NCBI GenBank assembly: GCA_900550235.1
Contig: URRQ01000010.1
Coordinates: forward strand, 1-53,745
Length of the DNA stretch: 53,745 bases
Direction of reading: 5' to 3'
DNA from: an uncultured Lachnospiraceae bacterium
Lineage (GTDB): Bacteria; Bacillota; Clostridia; Lachnospirales; Lachnospiraceae
The position numbers and the translations under genes were made by a program. Shown here piece after piece: positions 17,019 through 26,537 of the stretch (its first letter is position 1; every line of letters begins with the position of its first letter). A model generated the notes under the pieces. That model made no database searches. It was not told the origin of the DNA and saw only the letters and a program-made list of their open reading frames with translations.

Positions 17019-18104
17019 ATGAGATTGAAGATTGGCATCATCAAAGGTGATGGAATTGGACCGGAGATTGTAACGGAAGCAATGAAGGTTTTGGATAAGG
17101 TTGGAGAAATATATGGACACAAATATGAGTATAAACAGCTTTTATTAGGCGGGGCGTCCATTGATGTACATGGTGTTCCGTTGACTGAAGAGACAATTAT
17201 AGAAGCGAAAGCTTGTGAGGCAGTTTTGATGGGTTCCATTGGTGGGAATACACAGACCTCGCCGTGGTATAAGTTGGAGCCATCGAAACGACCGGAAGCC
17301 GGACTTTTAGGAATCCGAAAGGCATTGAATCTGTTTGCCAATCTGCGGCCTGCGGTGTTGTATGATGAATTAAAAGGTGCATGTCCGCTTAAGGAAGAGA
17401 TTACAGAAGGCGGATTCGATATGATGATTATGAGGGAATTGACAGGAGGACTTTATTTTGGAGAACGTAAGACCGTAGAAGAGAACGGTATTATGACAGC
17501 ATATGATTCTCTTGCATATAATGAAAACGAGGTACGCCGCATTGCCAAGAGAGCGTTTGATATTGCAATGAAACGAAGGAAAAAAGTAATCAGTGTGGAT
17601 AAGGCGAATGTATTAGATTCTTCCAGACTTTGGAGAAAAGTGGTAGAAGAAGTAGCAGAAGATTATCCGGAAGTGACGTTGGAGCATATGCTTGTAGATA
17701 ATTGTGCAATGCAGCTTGTGAAGAATCCGAAACAATTTGATGTGATTCTTACGGAAAATATGTTTGGAGATATTTTGTCGGATGAAGCAAGCATGGTGAC
17801 CGGATCCATTGGAATGTTGGCATCCGCAAGTCTGAATGAGACGAAATTTGGACTTTATGAGCCAAGTGGAGGTTCGGCTCCTGACATTGCAGGAAAAGGA
17901 ATTGCAAATCCGATCGCTACGATTCTTTCAGCGGCTATGATGTTTCGCTATTCTTTTGATTTAGATCAAGAAGCAGAGGCGGTAGAAAAAGCGGTGGAAA
18001 GAGTGTTAAAGGATGGGTATCGTACCATTGACATTATGTCAGAAGGTAAGACATTAGTGAATACAGCAGAGATGGGTGACTTGATCTGCGATAGAATCAG
18101 ATAA
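17019..18104 (+). CDS. leuB: 3-isopropylmalate dehydrogenase
   Basis: LeuB, 361 residues, oxidises and decarboxylates 3-isopropylmalate with NAD in leucine synthesis. The start region KIGIIKGDGIGPEIV, the substrate arginines in ALNLFANLRPAV, the active-site block SVDKANVLDSSRLWR and the metal/NAD region MFGDILSDEASMVTGSIGML are intact. Two in-frame ATGs exist at 17013 and 17019. The second is preferred because the purine-rich binding site ends at 17011. leuA and leuCD are not in the window, so the leucine pathway is split across the genome or incomplete. Confidence 0.96.
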   Translation: MRLKIGIIKGDGIGPEIVTEAMKVLDKVGEIYGHKYEYKQLLLGGASIDVHGVPLTEETIIEAKACEAVLMGSIGGNTQTSPWYKLEPSKRPEAGLLGIRKALNLFANLRPAVLYDELKGACPLKEEITEGGFDMMIMRELTGGLYFGERKTVEENGIMTAYDSLAYNENEVRRIAKRAFDIAMKRRKKVISVDKANVLDSSRLWRKVVEEVAEDYPEVTLEHMLVDNCAMQLVKNPKQFDVILTENMFGDILSDEASMVTGSIGMLASASLNETKFGLYEPSGGSAPDIAGKGIANPIATILSAAMMFRYSFDLDQEAEAVEKAVERVLKDGYRTIDIMSEGKTLVNTAEMGDLICDRIR

Positions 18105-18124
18105 ACAGTACGGAGGTAATGAAC

Positions 18125-19795
18125 ATGAGAAGTGATACAGTAACAAAAGGAATGCAGCAGGCGCCCCATAGATCCTTATTCAATGCGCTTGGTTATACAA
18201 AAGAAGAATTGGAAAAACCGTTAGTCGGAATCGTATGTTCCTATAATGAGATTGTTCCGGGACATATGAATCTGGATAAGATTGCAGACGCAGTGAAGAT
18301 GGGAGTCGCTATGGCAGGCGGAACTCCGGTTATGTTTCCGGCTATTGCGGTATGTGATGGAATTGCAATGGGACATATCGGAATGAAATATTCCCTTGTA
18401 ACGAGAGATTTGATCGCGGATTCCACAGAAGCAATGGCGATGGCACATCAGTTTGACGCGCTTGTTATGATTCCGAATTGCGATAAAAATGTACCGGGAC
18501 TTTTGATGGCAGCAGCAAGAATCAATGTGCCGACTATTTTTGTAAGCGGCGGACCAATGCTGGCAGGAAGGGTAAAAGGTTGTAAAAAGAGTCTTTCCAG
18601 TATGTTTGAAGCGGTAGGTTCTTATGCAGCCGGAACTATGACAGAAGAAGATGTGACAGAGTATGAGAATAAAGTATGTCCGACATGCGGTTCCTGTTCC
18701 GGTATGTACACAGCGAACAGCATGAACTGTTTGACAGAAGTGCTTGGTATGGGACTGGGAGGAAACGGAACGATTCCGGCAGTTTATTCCGAAAGAATCC
18801 GTCTTGCAAAGCATGCAGGAATGAAAGTAATGGAGCTTTGGGAAAAGAATATCCGCCCAAGAGATATTATGACGGAAAATGCAATTTTAAATGCATTGAC
18901 TGTAGATATGGCTTTGGGATGTTCAACAAACAGTATGCTTCACCTTCCGGCAATCGCTCATGAGATTGGAATGGATTTTGATATTACTTTTGCAAATGAA
19001 ATCAGTGCAAGGACACCAAATCTTTGTCATTTAGCTCCTGCAGGTCCAACTTATATGGAAGATCTGAATGAAGCGGGCGGTGTCTATGCGGTGATGAAAG
19101 AATTGACAAAGAAAGATCTTCTGCATTTGGATTGTATGACAGTTACAGGTAAAACGGTAGGAGAAAATATCCAATATGCAGTCAATCGAGATCCGAAAGT
19201 TATCAGACCGTTAGAAAATCCATATAGTGAGACTGGTGGACTTGCAGTCCTTACTGGAAATCTTGCACCGGACGGAGGCGTTGTGAAGCGTTCGGCAGTT
19301 GTTCCGGAGATGATGGTGCATGAAGGACCGGCAAGAGTATTTGATTGTGAGGAAGATGCTATTGATGCGATCAAAGGCGGTAAAATCGTAGCAGGTGATG
19401 TGGTGGCCATTCGTTATGAAGGACCAAAAGGAGGACCGGGAATGAGAGAAATGCTGAATCCAACTTCAGCGATTGCAGGAATGGGACTTGGTTCTAGTGT
19501 AGCGTTGATTACTGACGGACGTTTCAGCGGAGCTTCTAGAGGCGCTTCCATTGGTCATATATCGCCGGAAGCAGCAGTAGGAGGACCGATTGCACTTGTA
19601 GAAGAAGGAGATCGTATTAAAATCAACATTCCGGAGAATAAGATAGAGCTTCTTGTCTCAGAAGAAGAGATGGAAGCAAGACGCACCAAATGGCAACCAA
19701 GAGAGCCGAAGGTTACGACAGGTTACCTTGCGAGATATGCGGCTATGGTTACTTCAGGAAACAGAGGAGCCATATTGGAAGTTCCGAAACACTAA
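18125..19795 (+). CDS. ilvD: Dihydroxy-acid dehydratase
   Basis: IlvD, 556 residues, dehydrates 2,3-dihydroxy acids to the keto acids that become valine, isoleucine and leucine. It is an iron-sulfur enzyme, with cluster cysteines in MIPNCDKNVPG and CPTCGSCSGMYTANSMNC. The C-terminal active-site region ITDGRFSGASRG is present. GGAGG at 18112-18116 favours ATG 18125 over the ATG at 18119, which would be only 2 bases away. It follows leuB by 20 bases. The next reading frame opens at the base after its stop, so coupling is likely. Confidence 0.97.
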   Translation: MRSDTVTKGMQQAPHRSLFNALGYTKEELEKPLVGIVCSYNEIVPGHMNLDKIADAVKMGVAMAGGTPVMFPAIAVCDGIAMGHIGMKYSLVTRDLIADSTEAMAMAHQFDALVMIPNCDKNVPGLLMAAARINVPTIFVSGGPMLAGRVKGCKKSLSSMFEAVGSYAAGTMTEEDVTEYENKVCPTCGSCSGMYTANSMNCLTEVLGMGLGGNGTIPAVYSERIRLAKHAGMKVMELWEKNIRPRDIMTENAILNALTVDMALGCSTNSMLHLPAIAHEIGMDFDITFANEISARTPNLCHLAPAGPTYMEDLNEAGGVYAVMKELTKKDLLHLDCMTVTGKTVGENIQYAVNRDPKVIRPLENPYSETGGLAVLTGNLAPDGGVVKRSAVVPEMMVHEGPARVFDCEEDAIDAIKGGKIVAGDVVAIRYEGPKGGPGMREMLNPTSAIAGMGLGSSVALITDGRFSGASRGASIGHISPEAAVGGPIALVEEGDRIKINIPENKIELLVSEEEMEARRTKWQPREPKVTTGYLARYAAMVTSGNRGAILEVPKH

Positions 19796-19813
19796 ATGAA
19801 GGGAGATACAAAG

Positions 19814-21493
19814 ATGCAGCTTACTGGAGCAGAGATAGTAATAGAATGTTTGAAAGAGCAAGGTGTGGATACCGTTTTTGGATATCCGGGCGGCTCGATA
19901 TTGAATGTATATGATGCATTATATAAGCACAGCGATGAGATTACACATATTTTAACATCCCATGAACAAGGGGCGGCTCATGCGGCAGACGGATACGCTA
20001 GAGCAACAGGAAAAGTAGGAGCATGCTTCGCAACAAGCGGACCGGGAGCAACGAATCTTGTAACGGGAATCGCAACGGCATACATGGATTCGATTCCAAT
20101 GGTAGCCATTACATGTAACGTAGGAGTTTCCCTTCTCGGAAAAGACAGTTTTCAGGAAATAGACATTACCGGAATTACACTTCCGATTACAAAACATAAT
20201 TATATTGTAAAGGATGTCAATCGACTTGCAGATACGATTCGAAATGCGTTTCGAATTGCAAAAACAGGACGTCCGGGACCGGTGCTTGTAGATATTCCAA
20301 AAGATGTTACAGCCAATCTTGCAGAGTATGTAAAATCAGAACCGCTGGAAGTGAAGTCGGTATCAAATATTCGGGAAGAGGATGTGGAAACGGCATTAGA
20401 GATGATAGAACATGCACAAAAACCATATATTTTTGTAGGTGGTGGAGCGGTGCTTTCCGGTGCAAGTGAAGAATTGTATCAATTCGCACACAAAATTGAT
20501 GCGCCGGTAGCTGATTCTTTGATGGGAAAAGGAGCTTTTCCGGGAACAGATGAATTGTACACTGGAATGCTTGGGATGCATGGAACAAAAACATCGAATT
20601 TTGGAGTTAGTCAATGTGATTTATTAATTGTAGTGGGTGCAAGATTCAGCGACCGTGTGACAGGTAATGCGAAGAAATTTGCAAGTAATGCGAAAGTTCT
20701 GCAGATCGATGTGGATCCTGCAGAGGTAGATAAAAATATTATGACACATGCCAGCATTACAGGAGATATCAAAGAAGTTTTACAAATATTAAACGAAAAG
20801 CTTCCTGCATATTCTCATCCGGAATGGCATAAAACTATCAGTGATTACAAAGAAAAATATCCGCTTACCTATCATCATGAGAAGCTGACAGGGCCGTTTG
20901 TAGTGGAAGAAATCTATCGTCAGACAAATGGAGAAGCTATCATTACAACAGAGGTAGGACAGCATCAGATGTGGGCGGCACAATTTTATAAATATACAAA
21001 GCCAAGAACATTCTTAACATCCGGTGGTCTTGGGACAATGGGATACGGACTTGGTGCATGTATCGGTGCAAAGATCGGTATGCCAGAGAAAACGGTAGTG
21101 AATATTGCAGGAGACGGTTGTTTCCGTATGAATATGAATGAGATTGCGACGGCGGCAAGATATAATGTTCCGATCATTCAGGTTGTGGTTAACAATCATG
21201 TACTTGGAATGGTACGGCAGTGGCAGAATTTGTTTTACGGACAACGTTATTCAGCAACCGTATTAAACGACGCAGTAGATTTCGCGAAGCTGGCAGAAGC
21301 AATGGGAGCAGTTGGAATTACCGTGAAAACAAAGGCAGAATTTTCGGAGGCATTTTCAAAGGCGCTTACGATGGGACGACCGGTTTTATTGGATTGTCAG
21401 ATCGATTGTGATGACAAAGTATGGCCGATGGTTGCACCGGGTGCTCCTCTTAGTGAGACATTCAGCGAAGAGGATTTGAAGGAAAAAGAATAG
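19814..21493 (+). CDS. ilvB: Acetolactate synthase, large (catalytic) subunit
   Basis: Thiamine-diphosphate enzyme of 559 residues that condenses pyruvate with pyruvate or 2-oxobutyrate, the first common step of branched-chain amino acid synthesis. Signatures are GYPGGSILNVYDAL, the catalytic-Glu loop SHEQGAAHAADGYARATG, and the ThDP/Mg motif GDGCFRMNMNE ending in VVNNHVLGM. ATG 19814 is chosen because GGGAG (19801-19805) lies 8 bases upstream. An earlier ATG abuts the ilvD stop. The usual partner ilvN (regulatory small subunit) is not next to it, since serC follows 38 bases later. Catabolic AlsS is less likely given the ilvD linkage. Confidence 0.93.
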   Translation: MQLTGAEIVIECLKEQGVDTVFGYPGGSILNVYDALYKHSDEITHILTSHEQGAAHAADGYARATGKVGACFATSGPGATNLVTGIATAYMDSIPMVAITCNVGVSLLGKDSFQEIDITGITLPITKHNYIVKDVNRLADTIRNAFRIAKTGRPGPVLVDIPKDVTANLAEYVKSEPLEVKSVSNIREEDVETALEMIEHAQKPYIFVGGGAVLSGASEELYQFAHKIDAPVADSLMGKGAFPGTDELYTGMLGMHGTKTSNFGVSQCDLLIVVGARFSDRVTGNAKKFASNAKVLQIDVDPAEVDKNIMTHASITGDIKEVLQILNEKLPAYSHPEWHKTISDYKEKYPLTYHHEKLTGPFVVEEIYRQTNGEAIITTEVGQHQMWAAQFYKYTKPRTFLTSGGLGTMGYGLGACIGAKIGMPEKTVVNIAGDGCFRMNMNEIATAARYNVPIIQVVVNNHVLGMVRQWQNLFYGQRYSATVLNDAVDFAKLAEAMGAVGITVKTKAEFSEAFSKALTMGRPVLLDCQIDCDDKVWPMVAPGAPLSETFSEEDLKEKE

Positions 21494-21531
21494 CGAAAAG
21501 CAGAGAAAATCAGAAATCAGGAGGGATTCAT

Positions 21532-22614
21532 ATGGGCAGAGTATATAATTTTTCAGCAGGACCGGCAGTACTTCCGGAAAAAGTGCTGCAAGAAGCGGCA
21601 GCAGAGATGTTGGATTACAATGGAACCGGAATGTCAGTGATGGAGATGAGTCATCGCTCAAAAGCGTTTGAGGACATCATTAAGACAGCAGAAAAAGACC
21701 TTCGTGAACTTATGGATATTCCGGACAATTATAAGGTACTGTTTCTACAAGGCGGCGCTTCTCAGCAATTTGCCATGATACCAATGAACTTGATGAAAAA
21801 TAAGGTGGCAGATTTTATTGTGACCGGTCAGTGGGCAAAGAAAGCATATCAGGAAGCCGCAAAATACGGGAAAGTGAATAAGATTGCTTCTTCAGAAGAT
21901 CAGATCTTTTCCTACATACCGGATTGCTCAGACCTTCCGATTTCAGAAGATGCAGATTATGTATATATTTGTGAAAATAATACGATTTACGGTACGAAAT
22001 TCAAGACGCTTCCAAATACAAAAGGTAAGACACTTGTGGCGGATGTTTCCTCATGTTTTTTATCAGAACCTGTAGATGTGACAAAATATGGAATCATCTA
22101 TGGTGGAGTACAGAAAAATATCGGACCGGCCGGAGTGACGATAGTCATTATTCGTGAGGACCTGATTACAGAAGACGTACTTCCGGGAACACCAACAATG
22201 TTAACATATAAAACGCATGCAGATGCGGCTTCTCTTTATAATACGCCGCCTGCATACGGCATTTATATTTGTGGAAAAGTGTTCAAATGGATCAAAGAAA
22301 TGGGCGGCTTGGAAGCCATGAAAGCACACAATGAGAAAAAAGCGAAGATTCTCTATGATTATTTAGATGAAAGTAAACTTTTCAGAGGTACTGTTGTAAA
22401 AGAAGACCGGTCTCTTATGAATGCTCCGTTTGTTACAGGAGATGCAGATCTCGATGCAAAATTCGTTAAAGAGGCAAAAGAAGCAGGCTTTGAGAACTTA
22501 AAAGGTCACAGAACAGTTGGAGGAATGCGTGCAAGTATCTATAATGCAATGCCGATTGAAGGTGTAGAAGCATTAGTTGAGTTTATGAAAAAATTTGAAA
22601 AGGAGAATCTGTAA
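21532..22614 (+). CDS. serC: Phosphoserine aminotransferase
   Basis: SerC, 360 residues, a PLP-dependent class V aminotransferase that converts 3-phosphohydroxypyruvate and glutamate to O-phosphoserine. It begins with the family hallmark NFSAGPAVLP and has GNGMSVMEMSHRS-like GTGMSVMEMSHRS. The PLP lysine sits in YGGVQKNIGPAGV. The C-terminus has GGMRASIYNAMP. AGGAGGG lies 6 bases before the ATG. The stop is one base before the serA start, so the two are translationally coupled. Confidence 0.97.
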   Translation: MGRVYNFSAGPAVLPEKVLQEAAAEMLDYNGTGMSVMEMSHRSKAFEDIIKTAEKDLRELMDIPDNYKVLFLQGGASQQFAMIPMNLMKNKVADFIVTGQWAKKAYQEAAKYGKVNKIASSEDQIFSYIPDCSDLPISEDADYVYICENNTIYGTKFKTLPNTKGKTLVADVSSCFLSEPVDVTKYGIIYGGVQKNIGPAGVTIVIIREDLITEDVLPGTPTMLTYKTHADAASLYNTPPAYGIYICGKVFKWIKEMGGLEAMKAHNEKKAKILYDYLDESKLFRGTVVKEDRSLMNAPFVTGDADLDAKFVKEAKEAGFENLKGHRTVGGMRASIYNAMPIEGVEALVEFMKKFEKENL

Positions 22615-22615
22615 T

Positions 22616-23779
22616 ATGTATAAATATCATTGTTTAAATCCAATTTCTCACGTAGGTCTTGACAGATTCACCGGAGAATATGAAGCAACTGCCGAGATGA
22701 AAGAGGCAGATGCAGTTTTAGTAAGAAGTGCAGCAATGCACGATATAGAGCTTCCGAAAAATCTGAAAGCAATTGCAAGGGCAGGAGCCGGCGTAAATAA
22801 TATTCCGCTTGACCGCTGTGCAGAAGAGGGAATCGTTGTATTCAATACACCGGGAGCGAATGCAAACGGTGTGAAGGAGTTGGTGATTGCGGGACTTCTT
22901 CTTGCTTCCCGAGATATTGTGGGAGGTATCCAGTGGGTACAAGAGTATGAAGAGGATGGAAATATTGCAAAGCAGGCAGAGAAACAGAAAAAAGCTTTTG
23001 CAGGTCATGAGATTCAAGGTAAAAAACTTGGCGTAATAGGTCTAGGTGCGATCGGTGTTCTTGTAGCCAATGCGGCTATGCATTTGGGAATGGATGTATA
23101 TGGATATGATCCTTACATTTCAGTAGACGGTGCATGGCAGCTATCAAGAAATATTCATCATGCACAAACGGCAGACGAATTGTATAAAGAATGTGATTAT
23201 ATTACAATCCATGTTCCGACAATGGAGTCTACGAAAGGTATGATCAATAAGGATGCTATCGGTTTAATGAAAGAGAATGTAGTTGTTCTGAACTTCGCAA
23301 GAGACGTGCTTGTGAATGAAGAGGATATGGTAGATGCATTGATATCCGGAAAAGTAAAACGCTATGTAACCGATTTTCCAAATGATACGATTGCAGGTGT
23401 AAAAGGTGCCATTGTAATTCCACATCTTGGCGCTTCTACAGAGGAATCTGAGGATAATTGTGCGAAGATGGCTGTGCGAGAAGTTATGGACTTTTTGGAA
23501 AACGGAAATATTAAAAATTCCGTGAACTATCCGGATTGTGAAATGGGGATTTATAGCGGAGGAACAAGAATTACCATTCTACATCGCAATGTACCGAACA
23601 TGATCGGACAGTTTACGGCGCTTCTTGCAGAAGAGAATGTAAATATTACAAATATGACAAATAAGAGCCGTGGCGTTTATGCATATACGATGATTGATAC
23701 TGATACAGAAATCTCAAAAGAAATGATACAAAAACTTAACAATATTAACGAAATCTTAAACGTCCGAATTATTGCTTAG
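22616..23779 (+). CDS. serA: D-3-phosphoglycerate dehydrogenase
   Basis: SerA, 387 residues, oxidises 3-phosphoglycerate with NAD, the first step of serine synthesis. It is the short type: a 2-hydroxyacid dehydrogenase core with NAD site LGVIGLGAIGVLVANAA and catalytic His in IPHLGAST, followed directly by a C-terminal ACT domain (about 318-387). The ACT domain suggests serine feedback control. The usual AARG motif is NFARD here. The frame is open from 22595, but ATG 22616 has AAAAGGAG upstream and follows the serC stop. The serB phosphatase is absent from the window. Confidence 0.94.
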   Translation: MYKYHCLNPISHVGLDRFTGEYEATAEMKEADAVLVRSAAMHDIELPKNLKAIARAGAGVNNIPLDRCAEEGIVVFNTPGANANGVKELVIAGLLLASRDIVGGIQWVQEYEEDGNIAKQAEKQKKAFAGHEIQGKKLGVIGLGAIGVLVANAAMHLGMDVYGYDPYISVDGAWQLSRNIHHAQTADELYKECDYITIHVPTMESTKGMINKDAIGLMKENVVVLNFARDVLVNEEDMVDALISGKVKRYVTDFPNDTIAGVKGAIVIPHLGASTEESEDNCAKMAVREVMDFLENGNIKNSVNYPDCEMGIYSGGTRITILHRNVPNMIGQFTALLAEENVNITNMTNKSRGVYAYTMIDTDTEISKEMIQKLNNINEILNVRIIA

Positions 23780-23800
23780 AATGATTGCCTGACTTATAAT
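23772..23800 (+). promoter_or_regulatory. Promoter of the polysaccharide deacetylase gene
   Basis: TTGCTT (23772-23777) overlaps the end of serA. It is followed by 17 bases and TATAAT (23795-23800). A second TATAAT occurs at 23818-23823 without a clear -35. Confidence 0.6.
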
Positions 23801-23827
23801 TATAAACAAGAGAGCATTATAATTATA
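23794..23827. repeat. Two copies of the palindrome TTATAATTATA
   Basis: The 11-base sequence occurs at 23794-23804 and 23817-23827, a period of 23 bases. The first covers the promoter -10 and the second lies at the expected transcript start. They may be paired operator half-sites or simply duplicated -10 elements. Confidence 0.55.
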
Positions 23828-23844
23828 GATAGAGGTAGATACAA

Positions 23845-25104
23845 ATGAGTGATGAAAGCGTTAGAATGGAACGGCAAAATGCAAGAATACAGCAGGTAAA
23901 AAGACAGAAAATGTATCTTGCAGCCGGTGTAGGTGTAGTTCTTTTAGTAGCCTTGATTGTTACAGTATTTTTTATGCGAAAGCCAAGAATCGTCCTTCGG
24001 GTAGATTCGGTAACGATGATGCAGGATGAAAAAGTTCCTAAATTCAAAGTGGATGTGATTGCAAGAGGAAATGAGAAGAAAATACTGGATAAAAAAGATG
24101 ATTATACAGTAAAAAAATTTGTTTCTGAATTAAAGGCCGGGAAAAACTATGAAGTGTCTTGTAAAGCGGATGGTAAGACAGATGGGAAATTTAAAATCCA
24201 AATAAAACTATCCAAAAAGATGAAGGAAAAGCTGGAAAAAGACTGGTCACGGAAGATGAAATTTACAGTTGAACAGGGGACACTTACCGTAAAAAATAAA
24301 TATGGCGCCTGGGATGGAGAAAAGTTCAAGAAAACAAATGGAAAATATGCAAAGAATGAATTCATTCCATTTGAAGGAGAAAAATATTACTTTGGAAAAG
24401 ATGGGAAAAAAGTAACAGGAGAACTTAAAGCAGATGGAAAGATTTACAAATTTGGAAAAGATGGAAAGCTGAAATCTGAAAAATTCTATGTAGACCCAGA
24501 AAAGCCGATGCTTGCTCTTACGTTTGATGATGGACCGGGAACAGATACAGACAGACTGTTAAGCGTATTGGAAGAAAATAATGCAAGAGCAACATTTTTT
24601 ATGGTCGGAACAAGAGTACCACAACATCCTGAAACGATCAAGAGGATGAAAGAGATTGGATGCGAGCTTGGAAATCATACGGCAGAACATAAGAATTTGA
24701 AAAAATTATCAGATGCCGAGATAAAAGAAGCAATTCAGAGCGTTTCGGATCAAGTGGCAGAAGCGACAGGTGGTTCGCCAACAACAGTTACACGACCACC
24801 ATATGGAGCGTTTGACGATCATGTGAAAGCTGCCGCTTCCAGCCCTCTCATTATGTGGTCGGTTGATACGTTGGACTGGAAGACGAAGAATGTGGAAAGT
24901 ACGATCAAATCAGTAAATTCTGCAACAGATGGAGATATTATTCTGATGCATGATATTCATAAAACATCAGTCGAAGCGGCGATCAAAGTAATTCCACAGC
25001 TGGTGGAAAAGGGATATCAGCTTGTGACAGTTAGTGAGATGGCGGAAGCACGCGGTGTAAAGCTTGAAGATGGTGGCGTGTATTTCTCATTTTATAAGCA
25101 ATAA
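23845..25104 (+). CDS. Membrane-anchored polysaccharide deacetylase (NodB domain)
   Basis: Cell-surface carbohydrate esterase family 4 protein, 419 residues. A short cytoplasmic N-terminus is followed by one transmembrane helix (MYLAAGVGVVLLVALIVTVFF, about 30-50). An extracellular Lys-rich region comes next, then two short YYFGKDGKK/YKFGKDGKL wall-binding-like repeats (about 175-210). The NodB domain motifs run in order: TFDDGPG, NHTAEH (metal His pair), RPPYGAF, WSVDTLDW and LMHDIH. The likely reaction is removal of acetyl groups from peptidoglycan or a surface glycan, as in PdaA-like enzymes. The substrate is not decided by sequence. Single gene with its own promoter and terminator. Confidence 0.92.
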   Translation: MSDESVRMERQNARIQQVKRQKMYLAAGVGVVLLVALIVTVFFMRKPRIVLRVDSVTMMQDEKVPKFKVDVIARGNEKKILDKKDDYTVKKFVSELKAGKNYEVSCKADGKTDGKFKIQIKLSKKMKEKLEKDWSRKMKFTVEQGTLTVKNKYGAWDGEKFKKTNGKYAKNEFIPFEGEKYYFGKDGKKVTGELKADGKIYKFGKDGKLKSEKFYVDPEKPMLALTFDDGPGTDTDRLLSVLEENNARATFFMVGTRVPQHPETIKRMKEIGCELGNHTAEHKNLKKLSDAEIKEAIQSVSDQVAEATGGSPTTVTRPPYGAFDDHVKAAASSPLIMWSVDTLDWKTKNVESTIKSVNSATDGDIILMHDIHKTSVEAAIKVIPQLVEKGYQLVTVSEMAEARGVKLEDGGVYFSFYKQ

Positions 25105-25121
25105 GCAGTTTGTGTAAAAAT

Positions 25122-25162
25122 AAAAAGTTCCTGAAGAGAGAAATCTCTGTCAGGAACTTTTT
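25122..25162. terminator. Bidirectional terminator between the deacetylase gene and prs
   Basis: AAAAAGTTCCTG (25122-25133) pairs with CAGGAACTTTTT (25151-25162), with an inner GAGAG/CTCTG extension. As and Ts flank both sides, so it can stop transcription from both convergent genes. Confidence 0.92.
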
Positions 25163-25169
25163 GCTTGCT

Positions 25170-26348
25170 TTATTTTATACCATTGCGGTGTCGTTCTAAT
25201 AACTGATGTAATCTTGCAGTTGGATTCATGACATGTCCGATGGAGATATCGTGATTTAATGAATCAATGATCAAGGCAAGATACTTACTCATATCTGCTG
25301 TTACGAAGTATGGTTTTTCGAAGGCAACAGGCGGAAGATAAGTAAGGTTTGTAGTGATGACACGGTCAATGTAACCTTTTTCATAGTACTCGTCAAATTT
25401 GTCAAATCCTTCTGTAAATAATCCAAAAGTCGTACATACGAAGACACGTTGTGCTCCACGGGCTTTCAATTGTTTCGCCACATCCAACATACTTTCACCG
25501 GATGAAATCATGTCGTCAATGATAATAAGATCTTTTCCGTGGATATCATCTCCAAGAAATTCATGAGCAACAATAGGATTCTTTCCATTTACAACGGTTG
25601 AGTAATCACGACGTTTGTAGAACATACCCATATCAACGCCGAGGACATTAGAAAAATACACAGCGCGGTGCATAGCGCCTTCATCGGGACTGATGATCAT
25701 AAGATGATCTTTGTCAACCTGAAGATCAGGGACAGAACGAAGAAGGGCTTTCATAAACTGATATGGAGGTGTAAAGTTATCAAATCCTTTTAGTGGAATT
25801 GCATTCTGGACACGAGGGTCATGCGCGTCAAAGGTAATGATGTTGCTGACTCCCATATCGGTTAATTCTTCCAAAGCAAATGCACAATCCAGAGATTCTC
25901 GTCTGGTACGTTTGTGTTGACGGCTTTCGTACAAGAAAGGCATAATAACGTTTACACGATGTGCCTTTCCGTTGGCAGCAGAAATGATACGTTTCAAATC
26001 CTGATAGTGATCGTCCGGAGACATATGATTTTGATATCCATTTACACTATAAGTCATACTGTAATTACATACGTCAACCATAACGAAAAGATCGCAGCCA
26101 CGCACTGTTTCTTTTAACATACCTTTTGCTTCACCGGAACCAAAACGTGGGCAGGCAAGATCCAAAAGGTAATTGTCTGCAACATGTTTGGAAAAGAGTG
26201 TAGGGTTCAAAGTCGTCTCGTTCGTAGTATGTCGGAAGTCCACAATGTAGTCATTTACTTTTTGAGCCAAGTCTTTGCAACTGTCTAATGCCGCAATTTT
26301 TAATGGTGCTACCGGCAATGTTTTTTCTAATTCATTTAAATTCAGCAT
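25170..26348 (-). CDS. prs: Ribose-phosphate pyrophosphokinase
   Basis: PRPP synthetase of 392 residues, makes 5-phosphoribosyl pyrophosphate from ribose-5-phosphate and ATP for nucleotide, His and Trp synthesis. The PRPP-binding loop DLIIIDDMISSGESM and the substrate segment FDAHDP are clear. It belongs to the long clostridial type, about 70 residues longer than the canonical 315-residue enzyme. The extra length is in the N-terminal half. The frame is open up to 26552, but translation probably starts at ATG 26348, which has GGAG 6 bases upstream. Another ATG at 26360 has a weaker site. It diverges from the DUF512 gene. Confidence 0.9.
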   Translation of the reverse strand: MLNLNELEKTLPVAPLKIAALDSCKDLAQKVNDYIVDFRHTTNETTLNPTLFSKHVADNYLLDLACPRFGSGEAKGMLKETVRGCDLFVMVDVCNYSMTYSVNGYQNHMSPDDHYQDLKRIISAANGKAHRVNVIMPFLYESRQHKRTRRESLDCAFALEELTDMGVSNIITFDAHDPRVQNAIPLKGFDNFTPPYQFMKALLRSVPDLQVDKDHLMIISPDEGAMHRAVYFSNVLGVDMGMFYKRRDYSTVVNGKNPIVAHEFLGDDIHGKDLIIIDDMISSGESMLDVAKQLKARGAQRVFVCTTFGLFTEGFDKFDEYYEKGYIDRVITTNLTYLPPVAFEKPYFVTADMSKYLALIIDSLNHDISIGHVMNPTARLHQLLERHRNGIK

Positions 26349-26424
26349 AGTATTCTCCATTTCTTTTATATTAAACGGTAAATATTTTTCGGCAAATGTC
26401 TTGCAGAAATAAACGCTTAGTATT

Positions 26425-26453
26425 ATCATAGCAAAAATATAAGGGTGAATCAA
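26425..26453 (-). promoter_or_regulatory. Promoter of prs
   Basis: On the minus strand: TTGATT (26453-26448), 17 bases, TATGAT (26430-26425). The -10 is preceded by TGC, giving an extended -10. Confidence 0.75.
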
Positions 26454-26472
26454 CTGAGATTGTTGTAGAAAT

Positions 26473-26501
26473 TGCTTTTTTGCGAAAAATTTAGTATTAT
26501 A
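26473..26501 (+). promoter_or_regulatory. Promoter of the DUF512 gene and der operon
   Basis: TTGCTT (26473-26478), 17 bases, TATTAT (26496-26501), back-to-back with the prs promoter. Confidence 0.65.
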
Positions 26502-26537
26502 TAAGTTAGAGGGAAAATAGATGACAGGAGTTGAGTT

